Source: Streptomyces sp. V3I8
GTDB lineage: Bacteria > Actinomycetota > Actinomycetes > Streptomycetales > Streptomycetaceae
Assembly: GCF_030817535.1 (NCBI RefSeq)
Contig: NZ_JAUSZL010000002.1
Location: forward strand, 4,526,001 to 4,590,000
DNA length: 64,000 nt
Direction of reading: 5' to 3'
In this document: positions 42,710 to 50,817 of the stretch, piece after piece
How positions within the stretch are numbered: position 1 is the first letter of the stretch
Layout: the number at the start of each line of letters is the position of its first letter
The notes under the pieces: model-generated
Told to the model about the DNA's origin: nothing
The model's input: only the letters and a program-made list of their open reading frames with translations
Database searches by the model: none
Program-made: the position numbers and the translations under genes

Positions 42710-44071
42710 ATGCTCATGGCTATGGGGAGTCTCTTCGCCGAGCTGGCCCGGCAGGCGTCGGCCAACGCCCGCCGCGAGGTCGAGACGTACGTGCGCGAGA
42801 TCCCGGAACTGGGATCACTGGACTCGAACTCCCGGGCCAGGACCGAGACGATCGAGTACGCGGTGTGGTTCAGGCGCCGGACCGTCGAACTGGCCCCGGA
42901 GAACGGCAGGCTGACCGACGGCGACCTCGGCTACATCGCGTCGATGGGCGGGGCGCGGGCCGGCGCGGGCATGTCGCTGGACTCACGGCAGCGCGTCCTG
43001 CGTGTGCACACCGAGCTGATGCTGCGCGAGATCAACGAGGCGACCGAGGCCCAGCGCGGCGGTGACGTCGAGGAACTCATGCGGATCATGAGCTGGTTCG
43101 CCCCGCAGGGCGAGCGCGGCATCGGCGCCTACCGCCAGGGCTTCGTGACCGCGATGCGCCGCCGGTTGCCGTACGTCGCCCAGGTCGGCCTGCTCGCCCG
43201 GTCGCTGCTGTCCGGGGACCCCATGGCGGCGGAGCTCGCCCACGTCACGGGCATGGAACTCGCCGAGCACTACACGGTCACGGTGATCCGGGTGCCCGAC
43301 TGCCCGCTCGACGACCGTGCCTTGGAGAACGGCATCGAGGAGCTGGTGAAGGCCCGCCGGGTGCCGGTGACCTGGAGTCCGTCGGTCCGGAGCCCGGGAG
43401 GGGACGGAGACGGAGACGGGGAGGGGATCGGACGCAGGGGTCAGGGCAGGGGCGGTGAGCTCATCGCCCTGGTGCCGGGGAGCACGGACGCCCCCGCCCC
43501 CGTTCTCGCCGGTGCCGGTGCCGGTGCCGGTGCCGGTGCCGGAGACGAGGGAGGAGGCGGAGTCGGAGGCGGAGGCGAGGAGGCCGTGCGACCGCCCGCC
43601 GTCGACGCGCTCGTGACGGACTTCGCCCCGGTCCTCGGCCGTTTCTGCGCCGTCGGTACCGCCGGCGCGCCCCGGTCCGGGCTGGCCGGCGCCCTCGACC
43701 GGGCCCGCCGGATCAGCAGGGCGGCCCCGCTGCGGCGGACGACCGCGCGACTGCGGCCGCACACGATGGCGGACGTCTTCGTCGAACTCGCCGTGGCGGA
43801 GGTGCCGTTCGTCGACGACTGGCTCCAGACGGTGGCCCGGCGCCTGCGGCCGGGCCCGGACCTGCTGCTCACCCTGGACGCGTACTACCGCCACGACATG
43901 AACCGCGGCCCCGCGGCGGAAGCCCTCAACGTCCACCCGCGCACCCTGGACTACCGGCTCCGCCGGGTGCGCGAGCTCACGGACATCGACCCGGGCTCGA
44001 CGCACGGCGTCCGCGTCCTCGGCGCGGTCGTCACGCGGAGCCTGTCGGGGGCGTGGCGGATCAGCCCGTGA
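42710..44071 (+). CDS. PucR-type transcriptional regulator with repeat-expanded linker
   Basis: This protein of about 453 residues has an N-terminal helical sensor region (SLFAELARQASANARREVET, then HTELMLREINEATEAQR) and a C-terminal PucR helix-turn-helix (YYRHDMNRGPAAEALNVHPRTLDYRLRRV). Between them lie two low-complexity stretches, GDGDGDGEG and AGAGAGAGAG followed by a Gly run, written by hexamer expansions at 43400-43590. The start is uncertain: ATG 42710, 42716 and 42722 are all possible and no clear ribosome site is seen. Its last 11 bp overlap the end of the convergent DUF5707 gene. Confidence 0.85.
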   Translation: MLMAMGSLFAELARQASANARREVETYVREIPELGSLDSNSRARTETIEYAVWFRRRTVELAPENGRLTDGDLGYIASMGGARAGAGMSLDSRQRVLRVHTELMLREINEATEAQRGGDVEELMRIMSWFAPQGERGIGAYRQGFVTAMRRRLPYVAQVGLLARSLLSGDPMAAELAHVTGMELAEHYTVTVIRVPDCPLDDRALENGIEELVKARRVPVTWSPSVRSPGGDGDGDGEGIGRRGQGRGGELIALVPGSTDAPAPVLAGAGAGAGAGAGDEGGGGVGGGGEEAVRPPAVDALVTDFAPVLGRFCAVGTAGAPRSGLAGALDRARRISRAAPLRRTTARLRPHTMADVFVELAVAEVPFVDDWLQTVARRLRPGPDLLLTLDAYYRHDMNRGPAAEALNVHPRTLDYRLRRVRELTDIDPGSTHGVRVLGAVVTRSLSGAWRISP

Positions 44072-44546
44072 CGTCGCCCATGACGTCGCCCGTGATGTCG
44101 TCCGGGACATCGAAGGAGGCGGCGCGGGGCACGAACGCCGTGTCGCCGTCCTCGGCCGTCGCCAGCGCCGAGATGTGCCAGGTGCCCCGGTCCAGCTCGG
44201 CCTCCTCCGCCTTCGTGACCTTCAGCGTGTACGTGCAGCGGGACGTCCCGTCCGAGACGCTCCGGCACTTCGCGTCGTCCACGGACCGCAGCTCCGCCTC
44301 GGTCGGGTCCAGCTCCGAACTCGCGGGCCACGCGATGACCTTGAGCCCGCGGACGCCCGAGTCGTCACTCACCTCCGTGGTGAAGGTCAGCGAACCCGCG
44401 CCGCCGCCGGCCGGAGCGACGTAACGCGCCGAGCTGTTCTCCAGGGCCGTCCCGGAGGAGGTGGAGGCCATGGCGAGCCCGCCGGCCGCGACCGCGCCGA
44501 CGACGGCGACACCGATGAGCGACGAGACGAGAATGCGCTTGGACAT
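44061..44546 (-). CDS. Secreted DUF5707-domain protein
   Basis: This 161-residue protein begins MSKRILVSSLIGVAVVGAVA (signal peptide, cleavage near AMAST) and has the DUF5707 core LENSSARYVAPAGGGAGSLT, FTTEVSDDSGVRGLKVIAWP and CTYTLKVTKAEEAELDRGTW. Two Cys residues may form a disulfide. Extracellular, function unknown. Its end (a GDVMGDVTG repeat) overlaps the stop region of the PucR gene by 11 bp. Confidence 0.88.
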   Translation of the reverse strand: MSKRILVSSLIGVAVVGAVAAGGLAMASTSSGTALENSSARYVAPAGGGAGSLTFTTEVSDDSGVRGLKVIAWPASSELDPTEAELRSVDDAKCRSVSDGTSRCTYTLKVTKAEEAELDRGTWHISALATAEDGDTAFVPRAASFDVPDDITGDVMGDVTG

Positions 44547-44870
44547 GAGTGGGCCCCCTGATTTTCTGAAATTGGATACGTGGCCGCATCCGCGATTCCG
44601 CGGTACGCAACGGAATGGAGCGCGATGGAACGCAATGGAGCGCAATGGAACGGAAAGAAATCGGAGAGTGCCGCGTGGAAAAGCAGGAAAGCGCGGTGTG
44701 ATTCGTTCGCTTTTCGCCGCGGTCGTTCTCCCGATGTGTTCGAGATTACGGTCCGGTGCGTCGCGCGGTCGTCGCGCCGCCGGATGAGCGGTGCCTGCAA
44801 CCAGAGGTAGAGGCGGTCCGCCTCCGGTCGGATCCGGGCCGCCCGCCCGCGGCCATAGCCTTACCGGGTC
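44547..44870. other. Divergent promoter region with 10-bp tandem repeat
   Basis: These 324 bp separate the DUF5707 gene from the large kinase. Besides the repeat at 44611-44650 they hold A+T-richer pockets near 44650-44720. No gene is supported. Confidence 0.6.
44611..44650. repeat. 10-bp unit repeated four times
   Basis: Units CGGAATGGAG, CGCGATGGAA, CGCAATGGAG and CGCAATGGAA follow without gaps, about 65 bp upstream of the DUF5707 start. Confidence 0.85.
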
Positions 44871-47297
44871 ATGAAATCTGCCCTCGCCGTGAAGTCCGTC
44901 GTACGCCGCGCCGACGACCGGCTGCTCCCGCTCCTGCTGCTGTGCGCCCAGGCCGTGGTGTGGCCCGGGGCGGCGCTCCTGCGCGGGTCCGCGCCCGGCG
45001 CGTCCGCCCTGCTCGTGGCGGTCCTGGTCGCCGGACCGGTGACGGCCGCGCTCGCCCTGCGGCGTACGCGCCCGGTCCCCGCCCTCGTCCTGGTCGCCGC
45101 CGCCTGCGCGCTGGGCGCCGGCCCGCTGCCCACCGGGGCGACGGCGGTCCTGGGGACCGCGGGTGTCGCACTGGCGCTGTTCACCGTGGCGGCCGAACGG
45201 GACACCTTCACCGCCGTGCTGTGCGTCACGGCACTCGCCGCCTGGCAGCTCCTGCAGAACCTCAGCCTGCACGGGCTCAGCGACCGCGACGGACTCGACC
45301 TCGTCCTGACGGCCCTGCTGTACGCCACCGCGTGCGGCGCCGGCCTCCTCGTCCGGCGCACCCGCCGGGCCCACCGGACGGCCGAGCTCCTGCTGAAGCG
45401 GGCCGAGGCCGAGCGGCACCGGCTGCCGGCGGCCGAACGGCGGCGGATGGAGAGGGAGCTGCACGACGTCAGCGCGCACCATCTGACGGCCGTGGTGGTC
45501 ACGGCGGGCGCGGCCCTCGGGTTGCGTGAGCGCCGGCCGGAACTGGCCGAGGAGGCACTGCGGTTCGCGGTCGGTACCGGCCGCGAGGTCACCCGCGCGC
45601 TCGGCGCGGTACGGGCGCCTGCGCCCTCCCGGGAGGAACTGTCCCCGCCGGAGGAACGGCTGCGGGAGCTGGTCGAGGGCTTCCGCCGCCTCGACCAGCC
45701 GGTGGACTGCGAGATCGACGCGCTGCCGGACGGCGTCGTCGCCGACGCGGCCCACGGCATCGTGCGCGAGGCGCTGACCAACGTGGCCCGGCACGCGCCC
45801 GGCGCGCACACGAGCGTGCTGTGCCGGTACGGCGGCACCCGCACCGAGGTCGTGGTCACCAGCGCGGCGCCGCCGTCCGGTGCGACGGCGCACGGGGCGG
45901 GCCTCGGCGGGGGACGCGGCCAGAGCTTCCTGCGGTCCCGGGCCCGGGAGGCGGGCGGCACGCTGACCAGCGGGCCCACCGCGGAGGGCGGCTGGGAGGT
46001 GCGCGCGGTCCTGCCCGGCCGGACGGCGGCGCCGGCGGAACGGGCCGTGCCGCGGAGCTACCGCGTGGCACAGGTGACGGCCGCCGTCGGACTCGTCCTG
46101 CAGCCGCTGCTCCCGGTGCTGGTCGTCCGGTCGCAGACCGTGCCGGACGGGGCGCGGGTGTCGGCGGGCATGCTGTTCGCCCTGCTGGCCGCGGCCCAGG
46201 TGGTCGCGCTGCTGTGGCTGCGGCGGGCGCCCCGCACCGCACAGGGCGCCCTGTGCGGCCTGGCCCTGCTGTGGCCGGTGGCGATGGACGCGGGCGACTA
46301 CACGGGCCCGGTCCTCCTGCCGCCCGCGCTGAGCCTCCTCGCCACGTGCGTGGCGCTCGCCGCGCAGGCGTACCGCGCGGCGGCGGACCCGGCGGACCCG
46401 GCCCGCGCGGGCGTGGAGGCGGGCGCGGACAGGGGTACGACGGGTGGGGGTGCGGGCCGGAGCGCGGACGCGGTTCCTCACGCGCTTCGAGGGCTCGCCG
46501 TCACCGCTGCGGCGGTGCATGCCGTGGCCGCTGCCGGAGCGGTCCTGGAGCGGGGTACGCCGGTTCCCGTCTGGACGGTGGTCGCGGGCTCGGCCGCCGG
46601 GGCGTGCGCGGCGGCCGGCGCGGCCCGGTGGGCCGGTGGCCTGCGCGGGCGGCGGGAACGGGCCGCCCGGGGTGCGCGGGACGAGCGCCTCGCCGCCTGG
46701 ACCGGGGAGGCGGTCCGGGACGCCTGGGCCGAACGGCGCCGGATCGCCGCCGGGCTGGAGACCACCGTGCTGGCGCGCACCGCCGACATGGTCGCCCAGG
46801 CGCAGGCGGGCCGGCTCGACGTGACCGCCGAGCGCGCCCGCGAGGCCCTCACCGCGATGCGCGCCCTGCTCGACACGGTCCGGGACGGCGGGGCGGATCC
46901 CGAACTGCGGCCGCAGCCCACCCTCCAGGCCCTCGACCTGCTGGCCCACCAGTCCCGGGCCGCCGGCCGCGACGTCGAGATACGGCTGACGGACCGCGTA
47001 CCGCGCCGGCTCCCCACCGCCGTGGACCTGGCCGCCTACCACGCCGCCGAGACGGTCCTCGCGGCCGGCGGGGACGAGCCCGCCCTGCTCGAACTCGACG
47101 CCGACGGAGATACGTTGACGCTGACGGCCACCGGGGTGCCCCGCGCCGCCCGCCCCGCCGTACGGGAGCTGCTGGCGGCCCGGGCCGCCGCCCTCGGCGG
47201 CACCCTGGACACCGGCCCGCCGGGCACGGTCGGCCTCCGGCTGCCGCTCGCCCCGGAACCGCGGACGCGGGAGGACGACGAGGAGAGGGAGCGATGA
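44871..47297 (+). CDS. Duplicated NarL-type histidine kinase with a degenerate second half
   Basis: This 808-residue protein contains two membrane-plus-kinase modules. Module 1 has about five helices, then RMERELHDVSAHHLTAVVVT with His198 and an ATPase N-box (IVREALTNVARHA); its G-box is unusual (GGGRGQSFLRSRAREAGG). Module 2 has more helices, then ERRRIAAGLETTVLARTADM, where Glu630 replaces the His. Its ATPase N-box reads LAAYHAAETVLAAGG without Asn, so it cannot bind ATP normally. It is coupled to the response regulator by ATGA. The dead half may sense or restrain the live half. ATG 44871 has no strong ribosome site. Confidence 0.85.
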   Translation: MKSALAVKSVVRRADDRLLPLLLLCAQAVVWPGAALLRGSAPGASALLVAVLVAGPVTAALALRRTRPVPALVLVAAACALGAGPLPTGATAVLGTAGVALALFTVAAERDTFTAVLCVTALAAWQLLQNLSLHGLSDRDGLDLVLTALLYATACGAGLLVRRTRRAHRTAELLLKRAEAERHRLPAAERRRMERELHDVSAHHLTAVVVTAGAALGLRERRPELAEEALRFAVGTGREVTRALGAVRAPAPSREELSPPEERLRELVEGFRRLDQPVDCEIDALPDGVVADAAHGIVREALTNVARHAPGAHTSVLCRYGGTRTEVVVTSAAPPSGATAHGAGLGGGRGQSFLRSRAREAGGTLTSGPTAEGGWEVRAVLPGRTAAPAERAVPRSYRVAQVTAAVGLVLQPLLPVLVVRSQTVPDGARVSAGMLFALLAAAQVVALLWLRRAPRTAQGALCGLALLWPVAMDAGDYTGPVLLPPALSLLATCVALAAQAYRAAADPADPARAGVEAGADRGTTGGGAGRSADAVPHALRGLAVTAAAVHAVAAAGAVLERGTPVPVWTVVAGSAAGACAAAGAARWAGGLRGRRERAARGARDERLAAWTGEAVRDAWAERRRIAAGLETTVLARTADMVAQAQAGRLDVTAERAREALTAMRALLDTVRDGGADPELRPQPTLQALDLLAHQSRAAGRDVEIRLTDRVPRRLPTAVDLAAYHAAETVLAAGGDEPALLELDADGDTLTLTATGVPRAARPAVRELLAARAAALGGTLDTGPPGTVGLRLPLAPEPRTREDDEERER

Positions 47298-47977
47298 GCC
47301 TCAAGGTGCTGGTCGTGGACGACCAGGGCATCGTACGGGCGGGGTTCGCCGCCGTGATCGACGCCGAGGAGGACATGACGGTCGTCGGCGAGGCCGCCGA
47401 CGGAGCGGCCGCGGTACGCCTGGCCGCCGAACTCGCCCCCGACGTGATCGTCATGGACGTACGGATGCCCGTGCTGGACGGAATCGCCGCGACCCGGATC
47501 ATCACCGGCCGCGAGGACGCGCCCCGGGTCCTGGTGCTGACCACCTTCGACCTCGACGCGTACGTCTTCGACGCGCTGCGGGCGGGCGCCTCCGGCTTCC
47601 TGCTCAAGGACGTGCACGTGGCCGAACTCCTCCAGGGCATACGGGTGGTGGCCGGCGGGGAGAGCGTGCTCGCCCCGTCCGCGACCCGCCGGCTCATCGG
47701 CCACTACGCGTCGGCGCCGGGTGCCGGGACGCGGGCCGCCGACGGACCGGGCGGGCTGGACAGCCTGACCGGCAGCCAGCGCAACGTCCTCGCCCTGGTC
47801 GCGTCCGGCCTCAGCAACGCGGAGATCGCCGGCGAGCTCGGCATCACCGTCGGCACCGTCAAGTCCCACGTCAACGCGCTGCTGCGCAAACTGGGCCTGC
47901 GCGACCGCGTACAGGCGACGATCCTGGCGTACGACCTCGGCCTCGCCCGCCCGAACCCACCGGGCGCCACCCTTTGA
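47294..47977 (+). CDS. NarL/LuxR-type response regulator
   Basis: This 227-residue protein has a receiver domain (VLVVDDQGIVRAGFAAVIDA; Asp in VIVMDVRMP; Lys in LLKDVH) and a LuxR domain (LTGSQRNVLALVASGLSNAE, then VKSHVNALLRKLGLRDR). It is coupled to the duplicated kinase. A small membrane protein gene follows 59 bp downstream, probably in the same operon. Confidence 0.95.
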   Translation: MSLKVLVVDDQGIVRAGFAAVIDAEEDMTVVGEAADGAAAVRLAAELAPDVIVMDVRMPVLDGIAATRIITGREDAPRVLVLTTFDLDAYVFDALRAGASGFLLKDVHVAELLQGIRVVAGGESVLAPSATRRLIGHYASAPGAGTRAADGPGGLDSLTGSQRNVLALVASGLSNAEIAGELGITVGTVKSHVNALLRKLGLRDRVQATILAYDLGLARPNPPGATL

Positions 47978-47983
47978 CGGCCT

Positions 47984-48022
47984 GCATCCGACCCGCATCC
48001 GACCCGCGTCCGACCCGCATCC
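47984..48022. repeat. 11-bp tandem repeat GCATCCGACCC
   Basis: About 3.5 copies (one with GCGTCC) lie between the response regulator and the small membrane protein gene, just ahead of its ribosome site AAGGAG. Confidence 0.85.
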
Positions 48023-48036
48023 AAGGAGTCCGCCCC

Positions 48037-48396
48037 GTGACCGGCAAGAGCCTCGGCCGGCGCTTCGGCCGCATGTCCCTGCGCCGCCCGATCCGCTTCC
48101 TGACCCGCCCCCTCTCCGACGTCTTCGCCCGCGTCTACCTGCTGGGCTGTGCCGCTCTGCTCGGATGGGCGCTGGTGGCGAGCGCGGGCGACGGTTCGGA
48201 CGGGTCCATGGCGCTCGTCATACCGCTGTTCGCCACCGCCCCGGCCTGTCTCGTGCCGTTGCTGCTGCTGCCGGAAGGGGCCGGCCTGCTCCTGGGCTCC
48301 GTCGTCGTCGGGGCACTGGCCAACGCCATGGTCATCGGCTGGTGCGCCCGTGCACTGCGCGGGGGCCGGGACCGGGGCGCGGACCCGGTGTCCTGA
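48037..48396 (+). CDS. Small membrane protein, SCO4225-like
   Basis: This 119-residue protein has a basic N-terminus (GKSLGRRFGRMSLRRPIRF) and about three membrane helices (VYLLGCAALLGWALVASAGD, ALVIPLFATAPACLVPLLLL, GLLLGSVVVGALANAMVIGW). It resembles the SCO4225 membrane-protein family that accompanies two-component systems in Streptomyces; the match is by eye. GTG 48037 is chosen for the AAGGAG eight bases upstream. Its stop lies inside a hairpin that also contains the stop of the convergent MFS gene. Confidence 0.7.
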   Translation: MTGKSLGRRFGRMSLRRPIRFLTRPLSDVFARVYLLGCAALLGWALVASAGDGSDGSMALVIPLFATAPACLVPLLLLPEGAGLLLGSVVVGALANAMVIGWCARALRGGRDRGADPVS

Positions 48397-48410
48397 GCGT
48401 GCGGCTCAGG
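48392..48410. terminator. Hairpin containing both convergent stop codons
   Basis: CCTGAGC-GTGCG-GCTCAGG: the plus-strand TGA (48394-48396) lies in one arm and the minus-strand stop (48406-48408) in the other. Confidence 0.6.
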
Positions 48411-49764
48411 CGGGGACGCCGGTCCTTTCCCGCTCCGTACCGGCCGGCCGCGCCGACCGCGTCCGCACACCGAAGACCGCCAGGACGACCGCCCCCACCA
48501 GCCACGTCCCGGCGATGAAGAAGAAGACGGCCCGGTACCCCTGCCCGGTGTAGAGCGCCGCGACGATCAGCGGCCCCGCGGCGTTGGACAGCCGACCCAG
48601 CCCGTAGGACACGCTCGTGCCCAGCGACCGGCTCCGCGTGTCGAAGAGTTCGGGCGAGTAGGCGTACGCGAGGGCCGTGTAGCCGCGCTCGAAGAGGTTC
48701 ACCAGGAAGCCGAACACGATGATGAGCACGGGGTCGAAGGTGAGCCCGTACAGCAGACCGCACACCGCGATGACCGTACCGAAGGCGACCAGGCACCACT
48801 TGCGCTCGAACCGGTCGGTGACCAGTGACGCCAGATAGCAGCCGAGCGGTGCTCCGACGGTGGTGAGGGCCACGTAGAAGACGGACTTCTCGACGCTGAA
48901 GCCCTCCTTCGCCAGCAGGGTGGGCGCCCAGCTGGAGTAGCCGAAGAAGCCGATGGTCTGCGTCATCCACAGCACGGACAGCAGCAGGGTCGGGAGCAGG
49001 TACTTCTTCCGCAGGAGCAGCCGCAGCGGCGCCTTCGCCGAGGGTGTCCCGGCGACCGGGGGGACGGGCTCGGGAAGGGGACCCTTCTCCGCCGCGACGC
49101 TCGCCTCGATCTCCCGCAGCACGGCGTCCGCCGCGTCGTGCTCGCCCCGGCTCTCCAGCCAGCGCGGCGACTCCTTGAGGTGGCGGGCGAACAGGACGAG
49201 CAGGATGCCCAGCGACCCCCACAGGTAGACCAGCCGCCACGACCAGTCGTTGAGCGGGACGACCACGCTGGCGACGAGATTGGTGACGGGCGTGCCGCAG
49301 ATACCGATGGCGATGGCGTACGCCTGGTACTTGCCGCGGATCGCCGACGGATACATCTCGTTGACGTAGACGACCCCCACGACGGTCATCGCCGACAGGC
49401 CGGCCGAGGTCAGGACGCGGAACACGCCGAGCGACACGAGGTCCCAGGAGAACACGGCCGCGAACGAGGAGACGCCGAAGAACAGCGTCGTCCACAGCAG
49501 GGCCCGTTTGCGGCCCCACCGGTCGGCGATGGACCCGGCGACGATCGCGCCGATGAACATGCCGACGAAGGAGAGCGAGGTGACGTAGGCGACCTGGTCG
49601 ACGGTCAGGCCCCACAGCTTGATCAGTTTCGGCGCGGTGGTGGCGAAGCTGTTGATGTCCGCGAACTCGAAGAAGTACGCGAAGGCGACGGCGAGCAGGG
49701 TGACCTTGTGGAACCGGGAGACGGGGAGCCTGTCCAGCCGGTTCAGCGCGTTGGCTTGGTGCAT
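48406..49764 (-). CDS. MFS transporter (aromatic/organic-acid type)
   Basis: This 452-residue protein has twelve membrane segments and the MFS signature GSIADRWGRKRALL between helices 2 and 3, with ESPRWLESRG in the central loop as in sugar- and acid:H+ symporters. The operon position after LigJ- and LigI-like genes suggests uptake of a protocatechuate-, gallate- or phthalate-type acid. ATG 49764 is used. A five-copy repeat lies between it and the lactonase gene. Confidence 0.9.
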   Translation of the reverse strand: MHQANALNRLDRLPVSRFHKVTLLAVAFAYFFEFADINSFATTAPKLIKLWGLTVDQVAYVTSLSFVGMFIGAIVAGSIADRWGRKRALLWTTLFFGVSSFAAVFSWDLVSLGVFRVLTSAGLSAMTVVGVVYVNEMYPSAIRGKYQAYAIAIGICGTPVTNLVASVVVPLNDWSWRLVYLWGSLGILLVLFARHLKESPRWLESRGEHDAADAVLREIEASVAAEKGPLPEPVPPVAGTPSAKAPLRLLLRKKYLLPTLLLSVLWMTQTIGFFGYSSWAPTLLAKEGFSVEKSVFYVALTTVGAPLGCYLASLVTDRFERKWCLVAFGTVIAVCGLLYGLTFDPVLIIVFGFLVNLFERGYTALAYAYSPELFDTRSRSLGTSVSYGLGRLSNAAGPLIVAALYTGQGYRAVFFFIAGTWLVGAVVLAVFGVRTRSARPAGTERERTGVPA

Positions 49765-49783
49765 GAGCGGCCCTTGGGGGAGT

Positions 49784-49867
49784 CGGTACGAACAGGGGGT
49801 CGGTACGAACAGGGAGGAGCGGTACGAACAGGAAGTCGGTACGAACAGGGGAGCGGTACGAACAGGG
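49784..49867. repeat. Five-copy repeat CGGTACGAACAGG, period 17-19 bp
   Basis: Copies start at 49784, 49801, 49820, 49837 and 49854. They lie in the gap between the LigI-like and MFS genes, both on the minus strand. Confidence 0.9.
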
Positions 49868-49888
49868 GAGCCGGCGGGGCCGGGGACG

Positions 49889-50809
49889 TCAGAAGTCCTC
49901 GCCGGGCCAGTACAGGCGCATCGGGTTGGCGACGAGGAGCTTGTGCCGCTGCTCGTCGGTGACCGCCACGTGGGGTATGTGGTCGACGAGGAGGCCGTCG
50001 TCCGGCATGTGATCGGTGAGGTTGGGGTGCGGCCAGTCGGTGCCCCACAGCACCCGGTCGGGGAACTCCTCGACGACCCGGCGGCCGAAGGGGACGACGT
50101 CCGTGTAGGCGTGCCGTTCGCCGTCCAGGGCGGCGGGCCCCGTCACACTGAGCCGCTCGGGGCAGCTCACCTTCACCCACACGTCATGGGCCTCGACGAA
50201 CCGCAGGAACCGGGTGAACTGCGGGCCGTCCACCGGCTGCGTCACGTCCGGCCGTCCCATGTGGTCCACCACCAGCGGCACCGGCAACGATCCGAAGAAG
50301 TCCTCCAGTCCGGGCAGGTCGGCGCTCTCGAAATAGAGGACGACGTGCCAGCCCAGCGGGGCGACCTTCTCGGCGATGGTGCGCAGGTCGTCGGCGGGCG
50401 AGGTGTCCACCAGCCGCCGTACGAAGTTGAAGCGCACCCCGCGCACGCCCGCCGCGTCGAGTGCGAGCAGCTCGCTCCCGCCGATGTCGGGACGGACGGT
50501 CGCGATGCCGCGCGCCCGGCCGCCGGCCGACCGGACGGCGTCGGCCATGGCGCTGTTGTCCGCGCCGTGGCAGGTGGCCTGCACGATGACGTTGCGGGCG
50601 ACGCCCAGGTGGTCGCGGAGCGCGAACAGGTCCTCCTTGCCGCCGTCGCAGGGCGTGTACTTGCGCTCGGGCGCGAAGGGGAACTCCGCCTGCGGACCGA
50701 AGACGTGGCAGTGCGTGTCAACGGTCCCGGGCGGCAGCCGGAAGGCGGGCGCGGACGGATCCGCGTACCAGTCCAGCCAGCCGGGCGTCCTGGGGGAGAG
50801 GGAGGTCAT
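49889..50809 (-). CDS. Amidohydrolase, 2-pyrone-4,6-dicarboxylate lactonase (LigI)-like
   Basis: This 306-residue amidohydrolase has VDTHCHVFGPQAEFPFAPER with KYTP (active-site region typical of LigI), VIVQATCHGADNSAM, VVDHMGRPD and WGTDWPHPN with the catalytic Asp. LigI hydrolyses 2-pyrone-4,6-dicarboxylate to 4-oxalomesaconate in the protocatechuate 4,5-cleavage and gallate pathways. It lies 8 bp downstream of a LigJ-like gene whose product uses that compound, which strongly supports the call. ATG 50809 follows GGGAGG-type sequence. Confidence 0.85.
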   Translation of the reverse strand: MTSLSPRTPGWLDWYADPSAPAFRLPPGTVDTHCHVFGPQAEFPFAPERKYTPCDGGKEDLFALRDHLGVARNVIVQATCHGADNSAMADAVRSAGGRARGIATVRPDIGGSELLALDAAGVRGVRFNFVRRLVDTSPADDLRTIAEKVAPLGWHVVLYFESADLPGLEDFFGSLPVPLVVDHMGRPDVTQPVDGPQFTRFLRFVEAHDVWVKVSCPERLSVTGPAALDGERHAYTDVVPFGRRVVEEFPDRVLWGTDWPHPNLTDHMPDDGLLVDHIPHVAVTDEQRHKLLVANPMRLYWPGEDF

Positions 50810-50817
50810 CGGCCGCC

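Noticed and set aside
49784..49867. CRISPR-like array
   Set aside because: The repeats are 13 bp with spacers of 4-6 bp and there are no cas genes; it is a short tandem repeat.
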